From NCBI RefSeq assembly GCF_030818895.1, contig NZ_JAUTBA010000001.1, positions 5,518,001 to 5,582,000 on the forward strand: a stretch of 64,000 bases of DNA. The letters are read 5' to 3'. The first letter of the stretch is position 1; each line of letters begins with the position of its first letter. The DNA is from Sphingobacterium zeae. Lineage in GTDB: Bacteria > Bacteroidota > Bacteroidia > Sphingobacteriales > Sphingobacteriaceae. Below, one piece after another: positions 24,785 to 38,766 of the stretch. Under the pieces are notes generated by a model. That model was not told the DNA's origin and made no database searches. It saw nothing but the letters and a program-made list of their open reading frames with translations. Made by a program: the position numbers and the translations under genes.

Positions 24785-27019
24785 ATGATAAAAAAGATAT
24801 TTTATCCCCTGATCTTGATTGGAATACTACTATTGAACGTACAGGCGCGAACCGTAGTTCCATTTAACACCAGCTGGACTTTCAAAAAAGGACCTTTTTC
24901 GACATCGTCATTAGATTACAACCAACTTTTTGAAGGGAAATGGCAGCTTGTCAATCTGCCTCATACCTGGAATGCAACCGATATGCAGACCAAAGAGATC
25001 AAGTCCGGTAGCTTAGGGAAAAATGAGCGTTTTTATACCGGCGATGCTTATTACCGTAAATCATTTGTGCCCGAAACAGCCTGGAAAGGCAAGCGTATTT
25101 TTATTCGATTTGAAGGTGTCAATACCAATACCGAACTCTATGTAAACAATCAGCCCTTATCAGCCAAAGAAGGAAAAAATGACCTTACCTACGATAATAC
25201 GCAGCGCAACGGCAGTTACAATTTCGTTGGCCGGCATCAGGGGGGCTATTCGGCCTTTGTCTTTGAACTGACCAGTATGCTCCAATTTGGAAAAGAAAAT
25301 GAGATTTTAGTCAAGGTAAACAATGAAGCCACTCCGCAAGTCATTCCTGTTAACCACACCCTTTTTCCCATATATGGAGGCATCTATAGAGCAGTTGAGC
25401 TTATCGTAACAGATGATATCAATATTGCGGTGAATGATTTTGCATCCAAAGGAATCTATATCACACAAAAAAATGTATCTAAAAAAACAGCCGACGTCGC
25501 TGTTAAAATAAAAATAGACAACAAATCCGGAAAGAAACAACCGATCGAATTGGTGACAACGGTTTTCGAAAAAGACGGATCGATCAAAACCAAGCAAAGC
25601 ACACCGTACACGTTGCTGCCTCAGGGCCGCCAGATCGTTACACAAGAGATTCCGGTCAAAAATCCGCATCTATGGCAGGGTTTAGATGATCCTTATCTCT
25701 ATAAGGTCGTTACGCAGATCAAAATGAACAACCAGATAATTGATGAGGTAACAGTGCCCCTTGGTCTACGAAAATTTGAGCTGCGCACAGGAGAAGGGTT
25801 CTTTCTGAACGACATTAAATACCCCTTACATGGTGTCTGCCGTCATCAGGACCGCCTAGGAAAAGGCTCCGCCCTGAGCAATGCAGATCACGACGAAGAC
25901 ATCGCCATTATCAAAGAAATGGGCGCAACATCGATCCGGTTGGCACACTATCAGCAATCGGAATACTTCTATTCAAAATGCGACAGTATCGGATTATTGA
26001 TCTGGGTCGAAATTCCATTTGTGAACCGCGTAACGACATTAGAAGAGAATAATGCGCAACAACAACTGAAAGAACTGATTCGACAAAATTTCAATCATCC
26101 TTCGATTTATATCTGGGGCATGCACAACGAAGTGTATACACCTACGGCCTACACCGTTGATCTCACCACTAAATTAAATGATCTGGCAAAGTCCGAAGAT
26201 CCAGACCGATATACCGTTTCTGTCAGCGGTTACAATGTCATCAACCACCCGGTCAACAACAATGCAGACGTGCAAGGCATCAACCATTATTTTGGATGGT
26301 ACAACGGCGAACTGGAAGATAAATCAGCCAAAGAGGAGGATGTCGCCTCCTGGGCAAAACGTGTCAGTGAAGAATTTAAAGATTACCGAATTATCTTTTC
26401 GGAATATGGTGCCGAAGCGATTCCCGAAGATCAGGCCGAAGAAGTCGGTAACTTTGGCAATCAATGGAGCAACCCTGCCTTTTTCCCTGAACAATATGCC
26501 ACCAAATTTCATGAAGTCCATTGGGGAGTAATCGCTAAAAGTCCGATTTTCTTAGGCTCATATGTTTGGAATACCTTTGATTTTGCGACGCCGATCACCG
26601 CACTTAATGTCAATCCCCGAAATTATAAAGGATTGGTTTCCTTTGACCGCAAATTGAAGAAGGATGGCTTTTATTGGTACAAAGCCAATTGGAGCAAAGA
26701 CCCTGTATTATATATTACACAACGCCGTATGATGAATAGAGGGAATAAAATCACAGCTGTTACAGTTTATTCCAACAGAGGTGAGCCTACATTGATAGTT
26801 AATGGACAGTTTATCAAAGGCGCCAAAATTGGTCAGACCAATGTCCATTACATCTTCGAAAACGTGAAGCTAAAAATGGGTAAAAATACAGTGGAAGCGA
26901 AAATACGTCCTAAAGATGGCAACATATTAACTGACCATATTGAATGGAACTATGATCCAGCGTATAAACAGGGATCATCGGGACCTACTAAATCAAAAAC
27001 AGAACACGTCGGTCTGTAG
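24785..27019 (+). CDS. glycoside hydrolase family 2 enzyme, beta-galactosidase-like
   Basis: The 744-aa product has a signal peptide ending near residue 21 (LNVQAR). GH2 domains follow in order: jelly-roll sugar-binding domain (about 25-205, WQLVNLPHTWN, YYRKSFVPE, RIFIRFEGV, PIYGGIYRAVELI), Ig-like domain (about 210-330), and the TIM barrel from about 335. The acid/base Glu449 lies in IWGMHNEV and the nucleophile Glu540 in IFSEYGAEA. A short beta-sandwich closes the protein. The family includes beta-galactosidases, beta-glucuronidases and beta-mannosidases; I favour beta-galactosidase from overall likeness but cannot fix the sugar. It is divergent from the fucosidase gene, consistent with joint removal of Fuc and Gal from glycan ends. 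Confidence 0.9.
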   Translation: MIKKIFYPLILIGILLLNVQARTVVPFNTSWTFKKGPFSTSSLDYNQLFEGKWQLVNLPHTWNATDMQTKEIKSGSLGKNERFYTGDAYYRKSFVPETAWKGKRIFIRFEGVNTNTELYVNNQPLSAKEGKNDLTYDNTQRNGSYNFVGRHQGGYSAFVFELTSMLQFGKENEILVKVNNEATPQVIPVNHTLFPIYGGIYRAVELIVTDDINIAVNDFASKGIYITQKNVSKKTADVAVKIKIDNKSGKKQPIELVTTVFEKDGSIKTKQSTPYTLLPQGRQIVTQEIPVKNPHLWQGLDDPYLYKVVTQIKMNNQIIDEVTVPLGLRKFELRTGEGFFLNDIKYPLHGVCRHQDRLGKGSALSNADHDEDIAIIKEMGATSIRLAHYQQSEYFYSKCDSIGLLIWVEIPFVNRVTTLEENNAQQQLKELIRQNFNHPSIYIWGMHNEVYTPTAYTVDLTTKLNDLAKSEDPDRYTVSVSGYNVINHPVNNNADVQGINHYFGWYNGELEDKSAKEEDVASWAKRVSEEFKDYRIIFSEYGAEAIPEDQAEEVGNFGNQWSNPAFFPEQYATKFHEVHWGVIAKSPIFLGSYVWNTFDFATPITALNVNPRNYKGLVSFDRKLKKDGFYWYKANWSKDPVLYITQRRMMNRGNKITAVTVYSNRGEPTLIVNGQFIKGAKIGQTNVHYIFENVKLKMGKNTVEAKIRPKDGNILTDHIEWNYDPAYKQGSSGPTKSKTEHVGL

Positions 27020-27148
27020 TTGACCGACAAAAGCCAGGTGTTTACCGAGATTGTTTCGAGATTGGCCTAATGAGCGTGGTCAGCGCGCTATTTACGTCCT
27101 ATCTTTGAGTCATCAAACAAGAAATAAAAAATTTAAAAAATAAACATC

Positions 27149-27427
27149 ATGGCAACTAAAACAACCTTCAGCATCAACAGTAAAACAATTACTAAAGTTT
27201 TTCAGGATCTTTTCGATTCGTTCAAAAGCTCCCGTTTAAAAGTTTCATCCAAGAATGGACAAGAATACTTAAATATCTCCTTGTTATTAGCTGTAATCAT
27301 CGGAATTATTTTTCCGGTAGCCTTCATTGCATTGATTATACTAAGTGTGGTTGCACCTATTGAAATTGCAATTCTTCAAGAAGTAAAAGAAGAGCATGCT
27401 AATCAAAAGATGATTGAACTCAAATAA
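27149..27427 (+). CDS. small membrane protein, DUF4342-like
   Basis: The 92-aa product has a soluble N-terminal 45 residues (SKTITKVFQDLFDSFKSSRL, VSSKNGQEYLNISLLLAV) that lead into one long hydrophobic stretch or hairpin at about 47-76 and a short acidic tail (LQEVKEEHANQ). The layout, an amphipathic helix, a Lys/Gly-rich beta pair and a C-terminal membrane part, is that of DUF4342-type proteins, whose function is unknown. It stands alone between the GH2 gene and the kinase gene and is followed by a strong terminator, so it is probably a monocistronic unit. The family link is tentative. Confidence 0.6.
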   Translation: MATKTTFSINSKTITKVFQDLFDSFKSSRLKVSSKNGQEYLNISLLLAVIIGIIFPVAFIALIILSVVAPIEIAILQEVKEEHANQKMIELK

Positions 27428-27450
27428 AATACTATACTATCACCTACAAA

Positions 27451-27481
27451 GATGGGCTATCCAAAATTTGGATAGCCCATC
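27451..27481 (+). terminator. hairpin terminator after the small membrane protein gene
   Basis: Perfect 15-bp arms (27451-27465 and 27467-27481) meet at a one-base centre and are followed by CTTTTAT. In RNA the innermost pairs would open into a small loop. Confidence 0.85.
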
Positions 27482-27713
27482 TTTTATAAAATTCTTGGCA
27501 TAAATCTATACAGTACAATTTCATCTAGTCATTCGCAAATGATCAAAATTATCTCTCTATACTAGCTTTCAGTCAAAAGATCACATAAGATTTCCAAAAA
27601 GTAGCTCCCTGTCTACAAGCCTGCAATTGGATTTGATTTTTTAGTGCTAAATTTGAATTCCAAACTAAACAAAATAGGCTATAGTTAATTTATTGGGGTG
27701 AAAGAACAATAAC

Positions 27714-29840
27714 GTGAAAAACAGTAGAAAATTATTCATTATCAGGACAGTTTTAATTGCCTTCCTCATTCTTTCCTTGACTTATATCGGTTCGATATTT
27801 ACCTACCAGTATATTGAATACCAAAAGACCGAATCCCGTCTAAATAAAGCATACAGCTCTAAGAATGAATTGACAAACCTTTTTTATGAACTCTTCTCAT
27901 CATATAACGACTCCGGAAATGCGTTTCGTTCCTACACCGTGGATTTTAGCGCCAAAAATTTAAAGAACTACAGCAATAGTTTGGATACGCTCAGGTTTTA
28001 TATTGATTCACTATCGGAATTATCTTCACAAAAAGGACTTACTTTCTCCACAAATACTTCCCTGGAGCAAAATATTTCCCTCTCTGACGAGTTCGCACGC
28101 ATTAAAAAATCTGTTGACAACATGATTTTTCTTGCCAAAGATTCTCTTTCGCTCTTAACCAAAACAAATAAAAACATCCGTCCAGGAAATAATAGAATAT
28201 TTGCAGATTCAGTTGTCAACAAAATATTACGAGATACAGCTCTTAAAGTCAAGATGCAAGATACGATAGTTCGAAAGAAAGAGAAGCTATTCACCCGTAT
28301 TTTCAAAGCCAAAAATGATACCTTAGTCGCAGATAAGCTGGAGCAAAATTTCAATGTTAACCAAATCAAAGCTATACATAGCCAAATCCAAAATTTGATA
28401 GAGCAAAATGAGATTTTCCATCTTCAAGATTTCAGTAAGATTCGCCGATCATTTATGGAGCTTCAGCAGAAAGAAAGGCAGCTTTTACAATCTAACTACA
28501 ACTTATTCAACACAATTAGTACTGCATTGCTGCGAATTAAAACTCATGAAGATGGAATATTACGAGCCGCTGAAATTCAAGATTTCAAGCTTTATCGTGA
28601 AAACTCCTCCATTTTTGGAAAGCAGGTTATCGCTTCTATTATTCTCATGATAATTATGGTAACGCTCCTCTTATCATACCACTACAATACACTGGTGTAT
28701 GAACGGAAACTGACGGCTGCCAGAGACTACGCTTTGAAAACAGCAAAGGAGAAGACGAGTATATTAGCCAATGTAAGTCATGATGTACGCACACCAGTCA
28801 ATTCTTTAGTAAGCATTGTTGACTTACTAAAAAATAACGCCGAAAGCAACCGGATCAATCCTATGTTATTAGATGCCATCACACAAGATATTCATGTGAT
28901 AAATGATACCGTTGAGGATATTTTGAATCTCGGTAAGCTAGAGTCTGGTACATTAGAAATAAAGGCTGAATATTTTTCACCGTCTCAACTACTCCTCAAT
29001 GTGATTAAAATGCTCCAATCTCAGGCAGATAAAAAAGCACTAAAACTTATTAGTTCCATTGATATCGATCGCGACATCTTAATCAAAAGCGGAACATATC
29101 GCGTACGACAGATTGTTTGCAACCTCCTTAGCAACGCCATTAAATATACGGATAAGGGGACGATAGAAGTGAAAGCCTATATCACTAGAAATCAGGGATC
29201 AAAATTACATATTGTAGTTAAAGATACAGGAAAGGGCATTTCTGCAAAAGACCAAGAGCATATTTTTGAGCAGTATTATATGACTGATCAGAAATCCAAA
29301 AGTAGTTTTGGATTAGGGTTGCATATTTCTAAACTCATGGCTGCACAGCTAAACGGAACATTAAGTGTTAACAGTCAACAAGGTAAAGGATCAACATTTA
29401 CATTAGTCGTCCCATTTAGCGAAGAAAAGAAAGACAGGAAACCAATCACAAATTTGACCAAATTATCAAAAGATTTAAGTTTTGTCGTTATCGATGATAA
29501 TGCAATTAATAATCTATTTGTAAAACAAGCATTGCAACATTTCGAAAATGTAAAGATCTATCAAGATTCAATTGCTGCAATAACTTACCTGAAAGAAAAT
29601 AAAACGGATATTATTATAACCGATCTTAAAATGCAAGGTCCTACCGGCTGGGACATTCTAAATACTGTCAAAGACACCAATCATATGCGAGGATGGAATA
29701 GTAAAGTTATTGCATTAACGTCAGACGAATCACAGGTAAGCATGCAGGCTCCAAAAGGCCAACAACATGAATTTGATGGCATTATGACGAAACCGCTGGA
29801 TAAAGCTATTCTTGCCGAGATCATTGCCCGCATATCCTAA
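27714..29840 (+). CDS. membrane hybrid sensor histidine kinase with receiver domain
   Basis: The gene starts with GTG at 27714, 10 bases after a GGGGTGAAAG stretch. The 708-aa product has a TM helix at about 10-31, a long mostly helical periplasmic sensor region (about 35-300) of no recognised family, and a second TM at about 303-322. HisKA has phospho-acceptor His356 in LANVSHDVRTP, HATPase_c has Asn474 (LLSNAIKY), DTGKGIS and FGLGLHISKL, and a C-terminal receiver domain has phospho-acceptor Asp637 (IIITDLKM). There is no DNA-binding domain, unlike the PUL-type hybrid regulators, and no response regulator gene nearby. It may signal to a protein encoded elsewhere. Whether it controls the nearby PULs is unknown. 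Confidence 0.9.
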   Translation: MKNSRKLFIIRTVLIAFLILSLTYIGSIFTYQYIEYQKTESRLNKAYSSKNELTNLFYELFSSYNDSGNAFRSYTVDFSAKNLKNYSNSLDTLRFYIDSLSELSSQKGLTFSTNTSLEQNISLSDEFARIKKSVDNMIFLAKDSLSLLTKTNKNIRPGNNRIFADSVVNKILRDTALKVKMQDTIVRKKEKLFTRIFKAKNDTLVADKLEQNFNVNQIKAIHSQIQNLIEQNEIFHLQDFSKIRRSFMELQQKERQLLQSNYNLFNTISTALLRIKTHEDGILRAAEIQDFKLYRENSSIFGKQVIASIILMIIMVTLLLSYHYNTLVYERKLTAARDYALKTAKEKTSILANVSHDVRTPVNSLVSIVDLLKNNAESNRINPMLLDAITQDIHVINDTVEDILNLGKLESGTLEIKAEYFSPSQLLLNVIKMLQSQADKKALKLISSIDIDRDILIKSGTYRVRQIVCNLLSNAIKYTDKGTIEVKAYITRNQGSKLHIVVKDTGKGISAKDQEHIFEQYYMTDQKSKSSFGLGLHISKLMAAQLNGTLSVNSQQGKGSTFTLVVPFSEEKKDRKPITNLTKLSKDLSFVVIDDNAINNLFVKQALQHFENVKIYQDSIAAITYLKENKTDIIITDLKMQGPTGWDILNTVKDTNHMRGWNSKVIALTSDESQVSMQAPKGQQHEFDGIMTKPLDKAILAEIIARIS

Positions 29841-30500
29841 ATTAAATAATCTTCCCCCGTTAGTACTTATACCTTCAACAGCATAGAACCAGCCCGCGCT
29901 GCCATCAGCCGAAAAAGCTCTTCATCCCAATATTTTCCTATCCTTTCCCGGCCAGGTTACAATCATTCATAACGATTCGTACTACAATGGTCAATAGCCT
30001 GATCCCAAAGTAAACAATAGTGGGAAAGCGATGATGAAGTAACTTCTCATATGGCCAGTAAGTAATATTTACACAACATACAAAAACACGAATACAAGAA
30101 TTATAGAAAAGCAATATGGCGATGGTGTATCTATTGTTCAAGAGAGTTCCTTACCAAATTACGATCATAGTCATGTTATCTGTTGAAGCTAGATTGTCTA
30201 GATGGATATTATGCTGATATACCACATAGAAGAGAGACCCCTTGTCGATGAAAAATGTTGCTATACCGCTATGGGGACGTGAAACCATATTCCGGAACCA
30301 ATAAACTATTTACATCTTTTTACCCAGATACAGTTATAAAAGATTCGTGTAGCCACTACTGGAAATAGCAATGACAATAGAATATAGAAAGTGGATCTTC
30401 ACTGGTCCCGAATCAGGTAAGGATGGGAAAGGAACACGGCAGATGGCTGCCCTACGCTGGACCGGCCTCACCGACGGTCGGGGGCAGCATACAAACGAAA
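29841..30500. other. about 660-bp region without a recognisable gene
   Basis: This stretch separates the convergent kinase gene and rRNA operon. Short open frames occur on both strands, but none has a plausible start, codon pattern or recognisable product. I see no repeat or tRNA. It could be decayed coding sequence. Confidence 0.5.
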
Positions 30501-30531
30501 GAAGCCCTTGACTGTTTCCAGCAAGGGCTTC
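30501..30531 (-). terminator. rRNA operon terminator
   Basis: Perfect 10-bp arms (GAAGCCCTTG at 30501-30510, CAAGGGCTTC at 30522-30531) with an 11-nt loop lie just beyond the 5S rRNA on the minus strand and are followed there by TTTCGTTTG. Confidence 0.85.
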
Positions 30532-30540
30532 CGTGTAAAA

Positions 30541-30651
30541 AAAGGCACCGACCTACTCTCCCACCTGTTACGGCAATACCATCGGCTCTGGCGGGCTTGA
30601 CTGCTCTGTTCGGAATGGGAAGAGGTAGACACCGCCGATATAGGCACCTAA
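30541..30651 (-). rRNA. rrf: 5S ribosomal RNA
   Basis: On the minus strand the 5' GGTGCC pairs with the 3' GGCACC. Between them are the conserved CCATTCCGAACAG loop and GGTGGGAGAGTAGGTCGGTGCC. The gene is about 111 nt and lies about 130 nt after the 23S. Exact ends are estimates. Confidence 0.9.
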
Positions 30652-30778
30652 AAATCTTTATTGGCTGATATATGATATCCATATCATGTGATCCATGCCA
30701 AATGACATATATACTGAAAGAGTTACGTTTCTGTCTGTTTCAAAAATTAAAGAGGAAGACAACAGTGTCTGTCTGCTT

Positions 30779-33658
<2,880 letters not shown>

Positions 33659-33889
33659 CACCGGCATAGCCTTTTGCTACTATGCGGCTGCTTTTGATAT
33701 ATATACCCGTATGCTAGGTTCGGGATCGTTCGGCCTTGACCGAGGGTCTCTCCCTTACTTCAAACACATACACGTATTGTCTCTATACTGTTGTCTTCTC
33801 TTGTAATTTTTTTTCTCTTTCAATATGTCAAAGAACTCTTTTTCCGGTTTGTTTCTTCGGAGCATCTGTCGATGTTCCTACCGGAGATG

Positions 33890-33963
33890 TGGAGAATAAC
33901 GGATTCGAACCGTTGACCCCCTGCGTGCAAGGCAGGTGCTCTAGCCAGCTGAGCTAATTCCCC
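33890..33963 (-). tRNA. tRNA-Ala (TGC)
   Basis: The 74-nt cloverleaf runs from GGGGAAT through TA-GCTC, anticodon loop TTGCACG (anticodon TGC) and GGTTCGAATCC to ATTCTCC plus discriminator A. CCA is not encoded. It is in the 16S-23S spacer. Confidence 0.95.
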
Positions 33964-33974
33964 TTAACTTTTCG

Positions 33975-34048
33975 TAGTCCCGAGCAGATTTGAACTGCTG
34001 ACCCCTACATTATCAGTGTAGTGCTCTAACCAACTGAGCTACGGGACT
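33975..34048 (-). tRNA. tRNA-Ile (GAT)
   Basis: The 74-nt cloverleaf runs from AGTCCCG through TA-GCTC, anticodon loop CTGATAA (anticodon GAT) and AGTTCAAATCT to CGGGACT plus discriminator A. It lies upstream of tRNA-Ala in the 16S-23S spacer, the usual order. Confidence 0.95.
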
Positions 34049-34171
34049 AGCTATTTCCTGTTCATCTATCTCTCTCGGTCCTGCTCCCTTAGGGGCGGGC
34101 ACTTTCTTCTGATGTTTTTTTCTTCTTTTGCAATCATATGTAACGTGACGAGTACCGATCCGCGATACTCT

Positions 34172-35702
<1,531 letters not shown>

Positions 35703-35947
35703 TAAAATGAAGTTTTTGATTCCAACTATTTATAAATAATCAGAATTCTTTTTTTATATCTCTGATCTTGGATCGAATGGAACAATTACTTGAATTTGTT
35801 CATGACTTTCGTTTGTCTACTCGTCACGCTTACATGATTGTGTTTTCTTAAAGAACTTTGTCGCTTCAACTTCCGTATCCGCTATATTCCGATGGCATTG
35901 CGCCGTCTTTATCTTTTTTGTTTTTCCCTTCGTTTCCGTTGGGACTG

Positions 35948-35977
35948 CAAAGGTAGAAATCTTTTCTGAACTTCCAA
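35948..35977 (-). promoter_or_regulatory. rRNA promoter P2
   Basis: On the minus strand TTGGAAGTT (TTG at 35977-35975) is followed by a 19-bp gap and TACCTTTG (35955-35948), then CA. This is a full match to the Bacteroidota -33/-7 consensus, about 245 bp upstream of the 16S, with T-rich sequence further upstream. Confidence 0.8.
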
Positions 35978-36130
35978 AAACTTTTTCAAGTTTTTTTTCT
36001 TTTCTCTTTTTTCGATTTCCGCGTTTAAAATAAACTGGGCGGGATTTTAAATCCTGCCGCGCTCACCTAAACTCTTCTTTTTTCAGGATTCCTTCTTTCG
36101 AAGCAACCGTCCCTCCCTTGCGGAGTGGTG

Positions 36131-36162
36131 CAAAGATAGGGAGTTTAGGAACAAACTTCCAA
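36131..36162 (-). promoter_or_regulatory. rRNA promoter P1
   Basis: On the minus strand TTGGAAGTT (TTG at 36162-36160) is followed by a 21-bp gap and TATCTTTG (36138-36131), then CA. It shares the TTGGAAGTT upstream block and the TTTGCA end with P2, supporting a tandem promoter arrangement. Confidence 0.7.
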
Positions 36163-36649
36163 GCCTTTTGTTCTTATTATTTTCATTTTGCCCCTAACTA
36201 CCTGTAACGGTGCGAGATTCTTTTTCATTTTAGCGGCGGAAGCTGCAGAGAGAGGCGAAAAAAGGCTGATCCTGCACCCGAAATGGGACAGGTAGCGGCA
36301 CCTGGCAACGAAAACATCCTGAAATGCACCTGCCGGGTTTACTGCCCCACCGCCACAGCATAGCAAAGGGAGATCGGAAAACGCAAACGTAGCCGAACAG
36401 AAAACCGCATAGTTTAATACGATTGATATATATAATAGTGATAAGATATAATCGGCTGCATAATCCGGTCGGGATCTTCTCCCAAAAGCCTGCGCGGCAT
36501 CCCGGGTAAGATCCGTACCGGAAAGACGGAAAATTGTGCCACCGGAAAGAATGGCACCGCAAGGATACTGCAGCCCAGCACATAAAAGGGTGACAGCAGA
36601 CAGCACTCCTGATTGCCCATTTTATAGCTATAATTTCTTACCTCTTTAC
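36163..36649. other. gene-poor region upstream of the rRNA promoters
   Basis: Overlapping minus-strand frames up to 153 codons cover most of this stretch in more than one frame. None has a signal, a domain or a believable composition, and the longest would run into the rRNA promoter P1. I regard the region as non-coding or decayed. It is richer in G+C than the AT-rich intergenic DNA around it. Confidence 0.45.
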
Positions 36650-36720
36650 TTAGGGTTTAGTTAGGGTTTAGTTAGGGTTTGTTTAGGTATAGCTTAGGTT
36701 ATACCTAAATAAACCCTAAC
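36650..36720. repeat. telomere-like 11-mer tandem repeat running into a long hairpin
   Basis: Three head-to-tail units of TTAGGGTTTAG (36650-36660, 36661-36671, and 36672-36682 with a changed end) lead into an inverted repeat. Arms of 21 bases (36671-36691 and 36700-36720) pair with a single G-T position around an 8-base loop (36692-36699). The adjoining 36721-36790 is AT-rich with further AGCTTA/CTAAGT-like pieces. It sits between the rRNA promoters and the terminator of the PUL B M60 gene and is not needed as terminator for either. Confidence 0.8.
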
Positions 36721-36955
36721 CAAAAGCTAAGTAAATACCAATTAAAATCTAGCTTAAAGAAGAACTAAATAAAAGCGAATAAATAGAACACTACGTAAAT
36801 AAGCCTACAAGTGCCCCAGCATACAACCAAAATAGTCATGATATAGGCATTTTTGGAGGGTTTATGGGATCAAAGAAAATGAGCAGGAGAAAGCGTTCAG
36901 CTTGTAACACGTTTAGAATAACGACTAGGCTCAAAAGACATAACAATCAAACAAA

Positions 36956-36988
36956 AGGCTCCGAATCAATTTAGATGATTCGGAGCCT
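36956..36988 (-). terminator. terminator of the PUL B M60 gene
   Basis: Perfect 13-bp arms (36956-36968 and 36976-36988) with a 7-nt loop are followed on the minus strand by TTTTGTTTG. It lies 25 bp after the stop codon. Confidence 0.85.
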
Positions 36989-37013
36989 CAGACGTTATTA
37001 TAGTTTACATGCT

Positions 37014-38606
37014 CTAATCTCTTAATGCTGTAAGATCAGCCTTAGGCTTGGGCAAGTTCATGTTTTTAATTGCCAGGCGACAGGCATCAACCATTTCCTG
37101 CGTCATGGCATAGGTATACTTTCCATAATCGTCGTATTCCAACGTACCAACAAAAAAGAATCCGTATTTATCAAAGAAATCCGTCAAATCCAATTTAGCC
37201 ACCTCGCAGGCTGTTTTAACAAAATTCAGCTGATGAACGGCAGGATTGCGCTCTCCCATCATTCGATCGGCGCTCCAATCTGAACGCTGTCTTCTTGGTT
37301 TATTCATATTCTGTTGACGGAAGGCTTCAAATAGATCCGCATAAAAATCGGGACGTTTTCCTTCTCCCTCAAAATAGAGCTGTAACTGCCAAAAAGGAAT
37401 CAAACGATCGAATACATCCGGATCGGACAAATAAGAAATTCGTTTTTCAATAATATTGGTCTTCGCTTTCTCAAAATTGTTCTGTTCTGAAACCCGAGTT
37501 TTATTACCAAACGAACGTGTTACGTATAAGGAGAACAGGTTGTTGCTCACTTCACCCAAGCCACCCCAATTAAACATGGGACGTGTCTGGTGTACGTGGC
37601 CCACCTCATGACTGAAACCCCAGCAAGGATCTCCTTTAATCACCGATTCCGGCGTTACCACCATCTTCATCGCGTAACCAACTTTATCGCCCATATAGGC
37701 AACCCCATCACCATCACGAAACATGTAATAATTATAGTTCACCCGCGCGAGAATACGATTTTTAGGTACTTTATTATACTTCTCCAGTCCCATTAAGCGA
37801 TGTTGCCTATACACTAGCGAATCGTAATTACGAATTAGCTCGACACCTTTTCCATAAGCATACTGTTTCAATGCCTCTATTGGATAAGCGGTCTGAATAT
37901 GCTCGCCTTTTGCATCCATAATGGGGAATACAGCATGATCGATCAGACTATTCCACTCCTTATTTCCCTGTTTTTTAAGATCAAAGTAACCGTTTACCTG
38001 TCCTGTCGGAAAATGAACTGTAATGGGGTTTTCCTTTTCAGGCTCTTCAGAGAAATAATCGATATAGGCTAAACTTCCGTAATCCTCGAGCTGGATAATA
38101 TTCACGCCATTCTGCAATCTGAATTCCTGTTTTTCCAGTCCCCAACCTTTTGGGTCTTTTGTAGGTTCCTGCGGATTGGGAGCTTTTCGCAACCAGTTGG
38201 GCACAACAAGGTTTACCTCTTTACCAGCTGCAATACCATCCACGATAACAATATGCTTCCCTTTGGCAAGATACACACCGGTTATATTTTCATATTTACT
38301 ATAACCGTCACCAATACTTAATTGATGCCCTAAAGTTGTCGGATTCAACAAGGCATAATAGGTTGCATATTTATACTCTTTATTATAGTTGCCATCAAGT
38401 ATAGACTGCGCGACCCGGCGTAGTGTTGTATCAGCAATCTGACTGAGCTGTTTTTTCTTAATCCCCTTTTTTAGTGTTAACGCCAAAGGATCTTCGAATA
38501 CAGCAAGATCGGCATAGGTTTGCTTGAAATCCTGAGCGGTTTGAGCCTTCAGATTGGCGCTTAGTATGAGGCCGAGTGCAACAGCAAGAAATTTTCTTTT
38601 CATCAT
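37014..38606 (-). CDS. exported M60-family metallopeptidase, PUL B
   Basis: I take the tandem ATGs at 38606/38603 (MMKRKFLAVALG) as the start; the 14 codons upstream would spoil the signal peptide. The product is then 530 aa with a Sec signal ending at SANLKAQ and no lipobox, so it is periplasmic or secreted, unlike its PUL A relative. The zinc site is intact: H333-E334-V-G-H337 and Glu352 in GGLGEVSNNLF. The upstream beta-rich part (KHIVIVDGIAAGKEVNLVVP) matches the M60 N-terminal region. There is no discoidin domain. M60 enzymes act on O-glycosylated proteins; the substrate here is unknown. It is 160 bp from the DUF5007-like gene with a hairpin between, so its expression may be set separately from the rest of PUL B. 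Confidence 0.88.
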   Translation of the reverse strand: MMKRKFLAVALGLILSANLKAQTAQDFKQTYADLAVFEDPLALTLKKGIKKKQLSQIADTTLRRVAQSILDGNYNKEYKYATYYALLNPTTLGHQLSIGDGYSKYENITGVYLAKGKHIVIVDGIAAGKEVNLVVPNWLRKAPNPQEPTKDPKGWGLEKQEFRLQNGVNIIQLEDYGSLAYIDYFSEEPEKENPITVHFPTGQVNGYFDLKKQGNKEWNSLIDHAVFPIMDAKGEHIQTAYPIEALKQYAYGKGVELIRNYDSLVYRQHRLMGLEKYNKVPKNRILARVNYNYYMFRDGDGVAYMGDKVGYAMKMVVTPESVIKGDPCWGFSHEVGHVHQTRPMFNWGGLGEVSNNLFSLYVTRSFGNKTRVSEQNNFEKAKTNIIEKRISYLSDPDVFDRLIPFWQLQLYFEGEGKRPDFYADLFEAFRQQNMNKPRRQRSDWSADRMMGERNPAVHQLNFVKTACEVAKLDLTDFFDKYGFFFVGTLEYDDYGKYTYAMTQEMVDACRLAIKNMNLPKPKADLTALRD

Positions 38607-38711
38607 AATTATGGAATATGGTTTACAATTCATTATTAATTTTTGCACATTTCCGTCAATGCAAGTTTATACCATCTATATTTTTTGAGCTTATAAATTC
38701 ATAATTTATAG

Positions 38712-38745
38712 GAAGAGGAGGCACACAAAAGCATACCTCCTCTTC
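38712..38745 (-). terminator. intercistronic hairpin between PUL B DUF5007-like and M60 genes
   Basis: GAAGAGGAGG (38712-38721) pairs perfectly with CCTCCTCTTC (38736-38745) around a 14-nt loop. On the minus strand no T-run follows, so it is either a weak terminator or an mRNA stabilising/processing element that lowers M60 expression relative to susC/susD. Confidence 0.6.
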
Positions 38746-38766
38746 TTAATAATAGTATAAATTCAT

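Noticed and set aside
29938..30141. Minus-strand frame of 67 codons after the kinase gene
   Set aside because: Composition is unlike a protein, there is no start context, and it lies in a convergent intergenic region.
36145..36620. Three overlapping minus-strand frames, longest 153 codons
   Set aside because: Frames overlap each other, the longest covers rRNA promoter P1, Cys/Ser/Ala-rich translation looks random, and no domain is visible. Kept as a gene-free stretch.
36650..36682. Possible CRISPR array or true telomere
   Set aside because: Units are 11 bases, directly abutting, without spacers, and only three copies are present; the location is internal to a chromosome.
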